DNA of 64,000 nucleotides from contig BPGL01000003.1 in the NCBI GenBank assembly GCA_026003015.1, positions 186,001 to 250,000 on the forward strand. The letters run 5' to 3'. The notes under the pieces are model-generated. The model saw only the letters and a list, made by a program, of their open reading frames with translations. It made no database searches and had not been told where the DNA came from. Of this stretch, positions 47,425 through 56,347 are shown one piece after another; within the stretch, counting starts at the first letter, position 1, and each line of letters starts with the position of its first letter. The stretch is from Actinomycetota bacterium (lineage in GTDB: Bacteria > Actinomycetota > UBA4738 > HRBIN12). The translations under genes were made by a program, and so were the position numbers.

Positions 47425-48585
47425 TCAGGCGGCCTTCACCTCGTCCCATGCCCGGTTGTAGGCGGCCCGGTTCGGAAGCCACCGGTCGATGTAGCTGACC
47501 GGCTCGGACAGGTTGTACTCGGGATCGTCGAGCCCGAAGACCTTGACCACGTCGGGATCGACGTTGGACAGGTCGACGTTCAGGTTCGCGTGCCCGTAGG
47601 CGTAGTTCTCGATCAGCCACTGGCCGACCTCGGCCGAAGCCCACGAGTTCGCGTACTCGTGGGCGTGGTAGTAGTTCTCCGTCTCGGCGTGGAGCACGAG
47701 TCCCTCGGCCCACGACAGCGTCCCCTCCTCAGGCCGGATGTAGGCCACGGGGACCCCCTCGGCGTGCAACACCGCGAAGGTGTCGGGCCACGAGTACGCC
47801 GCCCACACGACCCCCTTGCGCACGTCGTCCCACATCTGCGTGAAGTCGACCCAGATGTTGTACAGGTGCTTCTTGCGATCGATCGCGAAGTTCTTGGCCT
47901 CCTCGAGCTGCTCGGGCGTCATGTCGAAGACCTCGTCGCCCGACATCCCCAGCGTGAGCCCCGCCATCATCAGGATCCACGGCGTGTCGAACCAGGAGAT
48001 GTGACCCGAGGCCGCCGGGTCGAACAGGTGCGAGTAGCTCTTGATCGAAGGATCGAGGTGATCGGTCCGGATGATGGGGGCGGAGTAGCCCCAGTCCGTG
48101 ACGATCTCGTACTGCTGCCCGTCGAGCTGCCCCGCCCGCTGCAGCATCGGGTTCAGCTGGTCGAAGTTCTCGATGAGCGAGGTGTCCCAGGGCTGGATCG
48201 CTCCGATGTTGACGTAGTCCTGGATGTAGCTCGTCTCGGGGTGGGCGATGTCCCAGTCCTGACCCCCGGCCGTCTTCGCGAGGGCCTGCTCGGTGTTCGT
48301 GTAGAAGCTGAACTTCGGCTCGGGGTAGCCCGCCTGGCGGTAGGGCTTCCACACCGGCTTCAGCTCGTAGCCCGCCCACGTGAAGACGCGAAGGACCCCC
48401 GGCTCCTCCTCGATCCCAGGTCGGGCGGTGGGTGAGGCGCCCTGGTCGGTCCCGGTCTGCGTCACGTCCTGGCGGCAGGCGGCGAGCACCCCGGTGCCGC
48501 CGAGCAGCGACGCGTACCCGAGGTACTTCAGGAGCGCGCGACGCCCCATCGGCGAGCGCATCAGACCGTCGAACTCGCTGCGCAT
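47425..48585 (-). CDS. PotD-like substrate-binding lipoprotein
   Basis: A 386-residue extracytoplasmic solute-binding protein. The N-terminus has a twin-arginine-like GRRALLKYLGYAS followed by lipobox LAAC (Cys37), suggesting a membrane-anchored lipoprotein exported folded. The mature part (FTWAGYE, YIQDYVNIGAIQPWD, SWPDTFAVLHAEGVPVAYI) fits the PotD/PotF class 2-type fold. It has a good SD (GGGAGGGG). It is first in the order binding protein-PotB-PotC-PotA. A signal-less paralogue is at 49.2-50.3 kb. The ligand is inferred as polyamine-like only from family. Confidence 0.9.
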   Translation of the reverse strand: MRSEFDGLMRSPMGRRALLKYLGYASLLGGTGVLAACRQDVTQTGTDQGASPTARPGIEEEPGVLRVFTWAGYELKPVWKPYRQAGYPEPKFSFYTNTEQALAKTAGGQDWDIAHPETSYIQDYVNIGAIQPWDTSLIENFDQLNPMLQRAGQLDGQQYEIVTDWGYSAPIIRTDHLDPSIKSYSHLFDPAASGHISWFDTPWILMMAGLTLGMSGDEVFDMTPEQLEEAKNFAIDRKKHLYNIWVDFTQMWDDVRKGVVWAAYSWPDTFAVLHAEGVPVAYIRPEEGTLSWAEGLVLHAETENYYHAHEYANSWASAEVGQWLIENYAYGHANLNVDLSNVDPDVVKVFGLDDPEYNLSEPVSYIDRWLPNRAAYNRAWDEVKAA

Positions 48586-48671
48586 GGCTGCCCCTCCCTG
48601 TCGAACCTTCGAGGGATGATGGGGGCGCCCGGGCTGGCGCGCAAGGGACCCGCGCTACGGATCCAGCATTT

Positions 48672-49151
48672 TCACCGCGCGGACCGCGACCCGAGGAGAT
48701 CGGCCGCCGCGCCGGTCGTGCGCTTCACGAGGCGCAGGAACACGAACGTCTCGGCGCGCTCGACCCCGGGCAGCCGTGCGATGTCCTCCGAGAGCACCCG
48801 CAGGAGGTGATCGCCGTCGGCGCACACGACCTCCGCGAGGATGTCGATCGACCCGGTCACGAGGGCGACCTGCGTGACGTCGGGCAGCTCCGCGATGCGG
48901 CGCGCGACCTCCTGGGCGCTGCGGGCGTGCACCCGGATCCCGACGGTCGCCATCACGCCGAGGCCGAGCGCGACCGGGTCGACGACCCCGACGATGTCGA
49001 GCAGGCCGTCGCGCCGCAGGCGGGCCACGCGCTGGCGCACGGCGCCCTCGGACAGGTGCACGTCGCGCGCGATCTCGGCGAAGGGCCGCCGCCCGTCGGC
49101 CTGCAGGTGACGGATGATCCGCAGGTCGGTCTCGTCGATCCCACCCCGCAT
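48672..49151 (-). CDS. Lrp/AsnC-family transcriptional regulator
   Basis: A 159-residue regulator. The N-terminal winged HTH (DETDLRIIRHLQADGRRPFA, then LSEGAVRQRVARLRRDGLL) and the C-terminal RAM ligand domain (VGIRVHARSAQEV, ALVTGSIDILAEVVC) are complete. Lrp proteins sense amino acids and related compounds and often regulate an adjacent catabolic or transport gene. Two palindromes (49161-49181 and 49195-49209) lie immediately upstream of its start, one covering its -10 box, so autoregulation is likely. It sits between two PotD-like genes. Confidence 0.9.
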   Translation of the reverse strand: MRGGIDETDLRIIRHLQADGRRPFAEIARDVHLSEGAVRQRVARLRRDGLLDIVGVVDPVALGLGVMATVGIRVHARSAQEVARRIAELPDVTQVALVTGSIDILAEVVCADGDHLLRVLSEDIARLPGVERAETFVFLRLVKRTTGAAADLLGSRSAR

Positions 49152-49160
49152 GCGGACCCG

Positions 49161-49181
49161 ACTCTACCGGATCCGTAGAGT
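49161..49181. promoter_or_regulatory. Operator-like palindrome 1 over the lrp -10 box
   Basis: ACTCTAC-CGGATCC-GTAGAGT has perfect 7-bp arms. The minus-strand TAGAGT (49166-49161), 9 bases before the regulator's ATG, is a candidate -10 box, so a bound regulator would block its own promoter. Confidence 0.6.
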
Positions 49182-49191
49182 AGCAGCGTCG

Positions 49192-49210
49192 ACTCTACGG
49201 ATCTCGTAGG
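49192..49210. promoter_or_regulatory. Operator-like palindrome 2
   Basis: CTACG-GATCT-CGTAG (49195-49209) repeats the core of palindrome 1 (CTAC-GGATC-GTAG). The centres are about 31 bases apart, near three helical turns, so the sites face the same side of DNA. It overlaps the stop of the signal-less PotD-like gene. Confidence 0.55.
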
Positions 49211-50289
49211 CGTCGTCGCTCCCGCACGGCCTCCCAGGCCTCCAGGTACAGCGCCCGACGGGGGATCGCGCGGTCGAGGTGGACCGCGGGATCCGCGAAC
49301 ACGCCCGCGTCGTCGAGGCGGAGGACGGCGATCTCCTCCGGCGCCAGACGCTCCCGGTCGACCTCGAGCGAGACGTGGCCCATCCCCGTGCTCCCCGTGA
49401 GGGCGAGCGCGGTCGCCGGCGCCAGCCAGGCGTCGACGAAGCGATGCGCGTGGTGGTAGTTGCGCGTGTCCGCAGCGAGCACGAATCCTTCCGTCCAGAC
49501 GATCGGGCCCTCGCGGGGATCGGTCACGAAGCGCACGGGCACCCCTGCGCGCCGCAGGTCGAGGAACGAGACGTTCCACGCGTAGGCGACCCAGACCTCG
49601 TCGGCGGCCATCTGCTCGTTGAGGTCCGCGTGGCGGCTCCAGAACCCCGCGATCAGCCCGATCCGGTCGGCGAGGAACGACGTCGCCTCGGCGAGCTCGC
49701 GGTCGGTCATGTCCCAGGGCTCCTCCGCGCCGAGCACGTAGCCCGCGATCACGAGCATCCACGGCGTGTCGAACCACGCGATCCGACCCCGGTAGCGCCG
49801 GTCGAACAGCAGCTCGTAGGAGGCCGTCGCGTCCTCGAGCCGATCGGTGCGCACCAGGGGTGCCACGAAGCCGAAGTCCGTCGGCACGTGGAACAACGCC
49901 TGCTCGACCCTGCCGCGCTCGAGCAGCGGCGGGGGGACCCGTCCGAGGTTCTCGAGCAGACCCGGGTCGAAGGGCCGGACGAGCCCCAGGTCGACGAGCG
50001 GCTCGACGTAGCCGACCTCGGGGTGGGCCAGGTCGATGGAGCGGTCCCGCCGCAGACGTCGGATCGCCTCCTCGGTGTCGCGGCTCTCCTCGATCATGGG
50101 GGAGCCCCCGCGCGCCCGGTACCCCGCGAACAGCTCCGGATCCTCGTAGCCGGGCCAGTCGAGCACCCGCAGGTCGCCGGGCTCTTCCTCGATCCGCGCC
50201 GGGGGCGGCGGCCAGGTCGCGGGCCCCCGTCGGGTGACGAGCCGTGCGGCCGGACCCCGGCCGCCCGTGGATGGGACGATGGTCTCCAA
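49195..50289 (-). CDS. PotD-like solute-binding protein without signal peptide
   Basis: A 364-residue homologue of the PotD-like lipoprotein; it shares the IEEEPG-LRV-W-GYE start of the mature domain, WFDTPWMLVIAGY, WVAYAWNVSFLDLRRAGVPV and HHAHRFVDAWLA. The N-terminus (METIVPSTGGRGPAARLV) has no hydrophobic signal or lipobox, so the protein appears cytoplasmic. The start is TTG 50289, supported by a TAGGCT box 9 bases upstream; no better start with a signal exists before the divergent gene. It may act as an intracellular ligand-binding partner, or be a degenerate duplicate. The function is inferred only. Confidence 0.75.
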   Translation of the reverse strand: METIVPSTGGRGPAARLVTRRGPATWPPPPARIEEEPGDLRVLDWPGYEDPELFAGYRARGGSPMIEESRDTEEAIRRLRRDRSIDLAHPEVGYVEPLVDLGLVRPFDPGLLENLGRVPPPLLERGRVEQALFHVPTDFGFVAPLVRTDRLEDATASYELLFDRRYRGRIAWFDTPWMLVIAGYVLGAEEPWDMTDRELAEATSFLADRIGLIAGFWSRHADLNEQMAADEVWVAYAWNVSFLDLRRAGVPVRFVTDPREGPIVWTEGFVLAADTRNYHHAHRFVDAWLAPATALALTGSTGMGHVSLEVDRERLAPEEIAVLRLDDAGVFADPAVHLDRAIPRRALYLEAWEAVRERRRLRDP

Positions 50290-50298
50290 CGCGGCGCC

Positions 50299-50304
50299 AG
50301 CCTA
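50299..50304 (-). promoter_or_regulatory. Candidate -10 box (TAGGCT) of the signal-less PotD-like gene
   Basis: On the minus strand TAGGCT ends 9 bases before the TTG start codon, supporting this unusual start. Confidence 0.45.
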
Positions 50305-50361
50305 GCCGAGGGCACCGGCGTCGCGCGGGCGACGACCGGGCCGAGGGAGGATCTGGCGAGG

Positions 50362-51555
50362 ATGGACCTACGACCGAACGAGCACGACCTGGAGCTGCAG
50401 CGCGCGGCCCGCGCGTTCACCGACGAGGTCCTCGTGCCACTCGAGCTGCCCTGCGAGCTCGACGGCGGGCTGGGTCCCGAGCAGCTCGCCGCGGCCCGAC
50501 GAGCCGTGATCGAGCGCGGCTTCGCCGCGATCAACCACGCGACGGCCGACGGTGGACGCGGCTACGACCTGTTCCAGCAGATGCTGATCGAGGAGCAGTG
50601 GGGGCGCGCGACGAACGGCCTGTGGGACATCCCCTGGCGCCCCGCGATCCCCCTGGCACGGGCCACGGAGGAGCAGAAGGAGCGGTTCCTACGCCCCGCG
50701 ATCCGCGGCGAGCGACGCGACGCCTACGCGATCACGGAGGAGGGGGCGGGCTCCGACCCCACGATGGTCCGCACGACCGCGGTGCGCGAGCGAGGGGGCT
50801 GGCGGCTGCGCGGCGAGAAGTGGCACGTGACGAGCGGGGACGTCGCCGACTTCTTCCTCGTCCACGCCCACGTCGACGGGGACCCCGCGAAGGCCACGGT
50901 CTTCCTCGTCGACAAGGACGCTCGCGGCGTACGGATCGTGCGGACCCCTGCGTATACGCACCGGTTCGTGTTCGAGCACCCGGTCGTCGCGTTCGACGAC
51001 GTGCGCGTGGAACCCGATCAGGTGCTCGGGGAGATCGGGCAGGGACTCGAGCTCACCAAGGACTGGTTCGTGGAGGAGCGGTTGATGATCGGCGCGCGCA
51101 CCGTTGGCGCCGCGACCCGCTGCCTCGAGGCTTCGCTCGCCTTCGCCACCGAGCGCGAGCAGTTCGGCGTGCCGATCGTCGAACACCAGGCCGTCGCCTT
51201 CATGCTCGCCGACATGGCCGCCGAGATCATGGCCGCCAAAGCGATGCTGTACCGGACCTGCTGGGAGGCCGCCCGGGGCGGGCTCGAGCGCAAGCGGACC
51301 CACGCCCTGGCCAGCGCGGTGAAGCTCCTGTGCAGCGAGATGGCGGGGCGCGTCGCCGACCGCGCCGTGCAGATCCACGGGGGCCGTGGTGCGATGCGCG
51401 AGACGGCGGTCGAGCGGCTGTGGCGGGACCTGCGGGTCGACCGGATCTGGGAAGGCACGAGCGAGATCCAGCGCCTCGTCATCGCGCGCGAACTGCGCAA
51501 GCGGGGGCCCGGCGCCTACACCGGATGGCCGGGCACGGACCCCTCGGCCCTCTAG
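50362..51555 (+). CDS. Acyl-CoA dehydrogenase
   Basis: A 397-residue FAD-dependent acyl-CoA dehydrogenase. It has ITEEGAGSDPTMVRTTA (flavin/substrate loop, about 135-150), the mid-domain WHVTSGDVADF, and the C-terminal IWEGTSEIQRLVIAREL with the probable catalytic glutamate near 377. It oxidises an acyl-CoA to the 2-enoyl-CoA and passes electrons to ETF. Chain specificity is not predictable. The ATG follows GAGGGAGG by 11 bases. Divergent from the signal-less PotD-like gene. Confidence 0.88.
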   Translation: MDLRPNEHDLELQRAARAFTDEVLVPLELPCELDGGLGPEQLAAARRAVIERGFAAINHATADGGRGYDLFQQMLIEEQWGRATNGLWDIPWRPAIPLARATEEQKERFLRPAIRGERRDAYAITEEGAGSDPTMVRTTAVRERGGWRLRGEKWHVTSGDVADFFLVHAHVDGDPAKATVFLVDKDARGVRIVRTPAYTHRFVFEHPVVAFDDVRVEPDQVLGEIGQGLELTKDWFVEERLMIGARTVGAATRCLEASLAFATEREQFGVPIVEHQAVAFMLADMAAEIMAAKAMLYRTCWEAARGGLERKRTHALASAVKLLCSEMAGRVADRAVQIHGGRGAMRETAVERLWRDLRVDRIWEGTSEIQRLVIARELRKRGPGAYTGWPGTDPSAL

Positions 51556-51908
51556 AGCGGCGAGCCGAACGAACGCGCGATCACGTTCAGGTAGCTCAGC
51601 ACCGGGAAACTCAGGCCGAACACCCCGAGCAACAGCCCGAGCACCGAGCTCGCCCGCCCTCGTCCTTGCAGCGAGGCGCCGATACCGGCGATCACCGCCA
51701 TCGCCCCGAGGGTGGCGGCGAGCACCTGGATCTGCTCCTGGGTCGGCCCCGGCACGAAGTACACCGCGTAGCGCCCGAGCAGCCGGCTGTTCGGCTGGAA
51801 CCGGTGCAGCCACAGCAGCCCGCCGAGCGCGGCCGAGGCGAGCCCGACGACCAACCCCAGGTGCGACAGCGGGTCCGCCCGCCGTCCCGAGCTCCCGTAG
51901 ATCCCCAT
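51552..51908 (-). CDS. Small membrane protein of unknown function
   Basis: A 118-residue protein with three likely membrane helices (LGLVVGLASAALGGLLWL; IQVLAATLGAMAVIAGIGA; VLGLLLGVFGLSFPVLSYL). I do not recognise the family. The layout resembles small DUF4190-type membrane proteins, but the match is weak. The stop overlaps the acyl-CoA dehydrogenase stop by a few bases on the other strand. Confidence 0.55.
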   Translation of the reverse strand: MGIYGSSGRRADPLSHLGLVVGLASAALGGLLWLHRFQPNSRLLGRYAVYFVPGPTQEQIQVLAATLGAMAVIAGIGASLQGRGRASSVLGLLLGVFGLSFPVLSYLNVIARSFGSPL

Positions 51909-51981
51909 CTACGTGCTCATGATGGGGCACCCGGACGGCGCCCTCAAGGGCCGAACGGCCGACGACCGAACGGACGGGCCC

Positions 51982-52656
51982 TCACGTGCCCTCGAGGCAC
52001 CCGACGACCTCCCGCGGCAGGCCGGGGATGGTCAGACCCGCACCGCCGCGGACGAAGTCGTAGGGGGTCCCCGACCATCGGCCCGGCAGGCCCGGATACC
52101 GCTCGGGCCGGGCGCCGACCTCCCACTGGAACCCGATCCAGTCGGGCGAGCGGAACCCGGCCGAGTCGTACGGGGCGACGGCGACCACGCCTCGGCCGAA
52201 CCCACGGGCCTCGACGAGGAACCGTCCCTGGAACGCCGGGTCGGCGGGCGCGTACAGCTTCACGTACCAGCGTCGCACCTGCGCGAGGTACCCCTTGTCC
52301 GATGGCGGGGACTCGGGGCCGACGAACATCCGCATGTCGACGACGGCGAGCTCCCCGCGGACGCCGGTCGTCCGGCGGATCACCCGAAGCGGCCGCTCGT
52401 GATCGGGCGTGCCCGGCTCGGGCGTCACCCACCCCTCCACGCAGCGCGGGCTCGGCGCGCCTGCCGTCGGCGGCGGGCTCGCCGGCACGGCGGGCGGGGT
52501 GGGCGACGCCGTAGCCTCGGGAGACCCCGGGGCGACCGGAGGCGCCTCGGAGGCCGACGGGACGTTCGTGAACCCGCCGGCGGGACGGGCGTCGCGGTCA
52601 CAGGCGGCGAGCACGACCGCCAGAGCGAGCATCGAGGGCAAGACGAACCGTCGCAT
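51982..52656 (-). CDS. Predicted lipoprotein of unknown function
   Basis: A 224-residue exported protein: the signal MRRFVLPSMLALAVVLAAC has lipobox LAAC (Cys19), then a Pro/Ser/Ala-rich linker (about 30-65) and a folded domain of about 150 residues with two cysteines (one near 68, one near the end) that could form a disulfide. No family recognised. ATG 52656 is chosen because the signal peptide starts there, although the frame stays open upstream. Divergent from the phosphoesterase gene. Confidence 0.7.
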   Translation of the reverse strand: MRRFVLPSMLALAVVLAACDRDARPAGGFTNVPSASEAPPVAPGSPEATASPTPPAVPASPPPTAGAPSPRCVEGWVTPEPGTPDHERPLRVIRRTTGVRGELAVVDMRMFVGPESPPSDKGYLAQVRRWYVKLYAPADPAFQGRFLVEARGFGRGVVAVAPYDSAGFRSPDWIGFQWEVGARPERYPGLPGRWSGTPYDFVRGGAGLTIPGLPREVVGCLEGT

Positions 52657-52801
52657 CGCGGGCGCCCGGGCGCGCGGCCCGGATGCCTGCGAGCATACCG
52701 ACTCCCGTCCGCGTCGCCCGGCCGCCGGAGCCAGCGGCGTCGAAGCCACCGGCGTCGGAGCGGACGGTCGCCGCGCCGGAGTGGTAGAAGTGAGGTGGGT
52801 C

Positions 52802-54238
52802 ATGCCCGCGAACCCACATCCTTTCGCCGATCGGTATCCGGCCGAGGACGGCGAGCGCCGCCTCGCCCACCCACTGCCGCTTCCCCGCCGCGAGTTCCTG
52901 CGACGCTCCGCGTACGCGATCGCCGGCGCGACGCTGTTCTCCTGCACCGGCGGGCGCGTGATCCCGCGGGTCGACGACCCGACCCCCGCCGTCGACACCC
53001 GCTGGCCGATCAAGCGCGTGCTGTACCTGATGCTCGAGAACCGGAGCTTCAACAACCTGTTCGGGAAGTTCCCCGGGGCCCTCGGAACCACGATCGGGGT
53101 CGACCAGGGCCGCGAGCGCCCGCTGATCCGTTGCCCCGACTGGCTGCCGGGGGACATCCCTCACGATCGCGCCGCGGGCCTGCGTCACGTGAACGGCGGC
53201 CGGATGGACGGCTTCGCCACCGGAACCTACGGACCGATCTTCGCTTACTCGATCTTCGACGAGGACCAGATCCCCAACTACTGGCTGTGGGCCCGCGAAT
53301 ACGCCCTCTCGGACCGCTTCTTCGCCAGCGTGAACGGCCCGAGCTACCCCAACCACTTCTTCTTCATCGCGGGAACCTCCGGCGGGGTCTTCGACAACCC
53401 CGAGAACATCCGCACGCGTGAGCTCGAGGACGGCTCCAAGTTCAAGAGCTGGGGTTGCGACGCGGTCGGCGACGACGTGTTCGTCCTGGTGGCCGACGAT
53501 CGGGGCAACGTGACGAAGCACGACGCGTGCTTCTCGTTCAAGACGGTGGGCGAGCAGCTCAGCGAGATCGGCGTGGACTGGGCCTACTACTCCCCCGTCC
53601 CCGGTCAGACCGGCTACTTCTGGAACGCCTACAACGGGATCGAGCAGGTGTTCCACACCGACCTGTGGCACCGGCACATGCGGCCAATCGACCGCATCGT
53701 CCAGGACATCGAGCGTGGCGACCTGCCGGCCGTCACGTGGGCCGTCCCGCGCTTCGAGCTGTCCGATCACCCTCCCTTCTCGACCGGTCACGCCCACAAC
53801 TGGGTGAGCGACATCGTCAACGCCGTGATGCGTAGCGATCTGTGGCGCCACACGGTGATCTTCATCACCTGGGACGAGTGGGGCGGCTTCTACGATCCGG
53901 TCGAGCCCCCGCAGATCGACCCCGTCGGACTCGGGATCCGCGTTCCGCTGCTCACGATCTCCCCGTACACCCAGCGGGGTGTGATCGACGACGAGGTCGG
54001 GGAGTTCAGCTCACCCCTGCGCTTCATCGCCGATAACTGGGGTCTGGAGTACCTCACGCCGCGGATCGCGAACACGCACAACTTCGAGCACGTGTTCGAC
54101 TTCCGTCGCAAGCCGCGACCGCCGGTGTTCGGAACCAACCGCGCGCCCGCGTTCGGCGAGGATCCGTTCCGCTGGGTCGGCGACGAGTACGACTGGGATC
54201 TACCCGAGGGGATCGAGCCGGTCACCAAGCCGGTCTGA
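52802..54238 (+). CDS. Exported phosphoesterase (phospholipase C / acid phosphatase family)
   Basis: A 478-residue protein of the PF04185 phosphoesterase family. A twin-arginine signal (RREFLRRSAYAIAG, about 29-42) ends in a lipobox-like LFSC (Cys48), so it is exported, possibly as a lipoprotein. Catalytic-domain motifs are YLMLENRSFNNLFG (about 72-85), VNGPSYPNHFFFIAG, SDHPPFSTGHAHN and ITWDEWGGFYDPVEPP. Relatives cleave phospholipids or phosphomonoesters. It is the only clearly Tat-dependent phosphatase here. The longer open frame upstream belongs to antisense of the lipoprotein gene. Confidence 0.85.
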   Translation: MPANPHPFADRYPAEDGERRLAHPLPLPRREFLRRSAYAIAGATLFSCTGGRVIPRVDDPTPAVDTRWPIKRVLYLMLENRSFNNLFGKFPGALGTTIGVDQGRERPLIRCPDWLPGDIPHDRAAGLRHVNGGRMDGFATGTYGPIFAYSIFDEDQIPNYWLWAREYALSDRFFASVNGPSYPNHFFFIAGTSGGVFDNPENIRTRELEDGSKFKSWGCDAVGDDVFVLVADDRGNVTKHDACFSFKTVGEQLSEIGVDWAYYSPVPGQTGYFWNAYNGIEQVFHTDLWHRHMRPIDRIVQDIERGDLPAVTWAVPRFELSDHPPFSTGHAHNWVSDIVNAVMRSDLWRHTVIFITWDEWGGFYDPVEPPQIDPVGLGIRVPLLTISPYTQRGVIDDEVGEFSSPLRFIADNWGLEYLTPRIANTHNFEHVFDFRRKPRPPVFGTNRAPAFGEDPFRWVGDEYDWDLPEGIEPVTKPV

Positions 54239-56345
54239 GGGGCTCGACGAGCACGTCGGCGGCCACGCAGCCACCCTCCCAAACGACGATGGGGTTCACG
54301 TCGAGCGCGGCGATCAGGTCGCCCAGGTCCACGGCGAGCACCGACAGGCGCTCAAGGGCCCGCGCGAGCGCACCGACGTCCGCGGCCGGGCGCCCTCGGA
54401 AGCCGTCGAGCAACCGACGGGTCGCCAGGCGCTCCACGAGCCGGCGGCCGGCGGCCTCGTCGAGCGGCGGCAGGCCCATGGCCCGGTCGTGCAGGAGCTC
54501 GACGAGCACCCCGCCGGCCGCAACGAGCACGAGCGGGCCGAACGAGGGGTCCCGCACGATCCCGAGGGCCATCTCGACGCCCGGCGGCGCCATCGCCTCC
54601 ACCGTGACGTAGGGGCCGAGCCGGTCGGCGATCTCGGCGTAGGCCTCGCGCACGGCGTCGGCGTTCGGGCGTTGGAGGATCACCCCGCCGACGTCGGACT
54701 TGTGGGCCACGCCCGGGGCGGCCGTCTTGATCGCGACCGGATAGCCGATCGCCTCGGCGGCCTCGACCACCTCCTCGAGGGTGCGCGCGGCGCGGGCCGC
54801 GACGGTCGGGATGCCGTAGTCGGCGAGCAGCGCCAGCCCCTCGACCTCGGCGAGCGGCTCGGGTGCGGCCAGCCGCTCACGCCAGCGCGCACGGACCTCA
54901 TCGGGCACCGGCTCGGACGGACGGGCGGCGGGCCGACGGGCGAACGCGTGGCGGTCGAGCAGGAGGCGGAGCGCCCGCAGCCCCGAGGCCGTCCCCTCGA
55001 GCACCGGGATCCCGTGGTCGCGCAGCAGCCGGGCCTCCTCCGGCGCGATCGCGCTGGGGAGGTTGGAGACCACGCAGAACGGCTTCGTCGTCGCGTCCCA
55101 CACGGCCCTCGCCACCCCGAGGTAGCCCTCGTCGTAGGGCTCCCCCTGGCGCGTGAGGTCGACGACGAACGCGAGCGCCGAGGTGGCCTCGTCGGCCTCC
55201 AGCGCGAGCATCGCCTCGCGGAAGATCCGGTCGGCGTCGATCCCGGTACCCCAGGCGTCCAGAGGGTTCGCCGCCTCCAGGCCGGGATCGAGGACCGCGT
55301 CGATGGCCGCGAGCGTGGCCGGCGAGACCGGGGCGAAGGGGACGTCCGCGTCGGCGGCGAGATCGACGAACAGCGCGCGCTCGCCCCCCGAGTCGTGGAC
55401 GCTCGCCAGGCCCCGGCCGCCTGCGATCCGCCGGGGCGAGGAGAGCAGCTCCAGGGCGTCCGCGAGCTCCTCCATCGTGCGGACCTCGTGCACGCCGTAG
55501 GCGTCGAACAGCGCCTCCAGGGCGCCGTGCTCCCCGGCGAGGGCGCCCGAGTGCGCCGTCACCATCGCCTTCGAGCCCTCGGTCCGACCGACGGGCAGCG
55601 CGACGATCGGCACGTCGCGCTCGGCCGCCGCCGCGAGCTGGGCCCGCAGGCCCTCGGGGTCGCGGACCGTCTCGAGCAGGAGCCCCACGACCCTCGTCGT
55701 CGGTCGGTGCAGCGCGAAGGCGAGGTAGTCGGCCATCGTCGTGACGAGCTCCTGGCCGCTGGAGACGAGTAGGTCGAAACCGATCCCCCGGTCGCTGAAC
55801 GCGAACGCGGCGAAGGCCGAGCCCGAGTGCGAGATCAGCGTCACCGGGCCGGCCCGCAGATCGTCGGGCGTGGGGAATCCCGTGGCGCGAAGGCCGTGGG
55901 GAACGTTGAGGAAGCCCATGCCGTTGCCCCCGCACAGGGCCATCCCGTGCGCCCGTGCGATCTGGGCGATCCGCTCCCGCAGCGGCGGCGCATCGGGGCC
56001 GGGGCGCTCCTGGGGGTCCTCGTGCAAGGAGGAGAAGGTCACGACGCCGGCGGCTCCGGCCTCGGCGGCGTCGCGCATCGCGGCCTCGATCCGACGGTTC
56101 GCCACGCCGAGGATGGCGAGGTCCACGGGCTCGGGAACCTCGAGGATCGAGGGGTAGCAGCGAAGGCCGGCCACCTCCTCGTAGGAGGGGTTCACCGGGT
56201 ACACGGACCCGCTGAACCCACCCCGTCGGAGCTCCTCGAGCATCTGCGCCCCGAGCGTCCGCGGCTTGACCGAGGCGCCGACGACGGCAACGGACCGTGC
56301 CTCGAGCATCCGCTCGAGGGTCCGTCGGTCCCGAGCGGCACCCAC
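54222..56345 (-). CDS. NDP-forming acyl-CoA synthetase (acetate-CoA ligase type)
   Basis: A 707-residue protein with the fused ACD layout. A CoA-binding domain (LERMLEARSVAVVGASVKP start) and a ligase-CoA segment carry the phospho-His region (VTLISHSGSAFAAFAFSD, about 180-197). A C-terminal ATP-grasp domain follows (VAIKTAAPGVAHKSDVGGVI, about 510-530). It makes acyl-CoA from a carboxylate, or ATP/GTP from acyl-CoA. The carboxylate is unknown. GTG 56345 overlaps the region just after the PYROXD2-like stop; ATG 56309 would lose the conserved N-terminal helix. Confidence 0.88.
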   Translation of the reverse strand: MGAARDRRTLERMLEARSVAVVGASVKPRTLGAQMLEELRRGGFSGSVYPVNPSYEEVAGLRCYPSILEVPEPVDLAILGVANRRIEAAMRDAAEAGAAGVVTFSSLHEDPQERPGPDAPPLRERIAQIARAHGMALCGGNGMGFLNVPHGLRATGFPTPDDLRAGPVTLISHSGSAFAAFAFSDRGIGFDLLVSSGQELVTTMADYLAFALHRPTTRVVGLLLETVRDPEGLRAQLAAAAERDVPIVALPVGRTEGSKAMVTAHSGALAGEHGALEALFDAYGVHEVRTMEELADALELLSSPRRIAGGRGLASVHDSGGERALFVDLAADADVPFAPVSPATLAAIDAVLDPGLEAANPLDAWGTGIDADRIFREAMLALEADEATSALAFVVDLTRQGEPYDEGYLGVARAVWDATTKPFCVVSNLPSAIAPEEARLLRDHGIPVLEGTASGLRALRLLLDRHAFARRPAARPSEPVPDEVRARWRERLAAPEPLAEVEGLALLADYGIPTVAARAARTLEEVVEAAEAIGYPVAIKTAAPGVAHKSDVGGVILQRPNADAVREAYAEIADRLGPYVTVEAMAPPGVEMALGIVRDPSFGPLVLVAAGGVLVELLHDRAMGLPPLDEAAGRRLVERLATRRLLDGFRGRPAADVGALARALERLSVLAVDLGDLIAALDVNPIVVWEGGCVAADVLVEPLRPAW

Positions 56346-56347
56346 GC

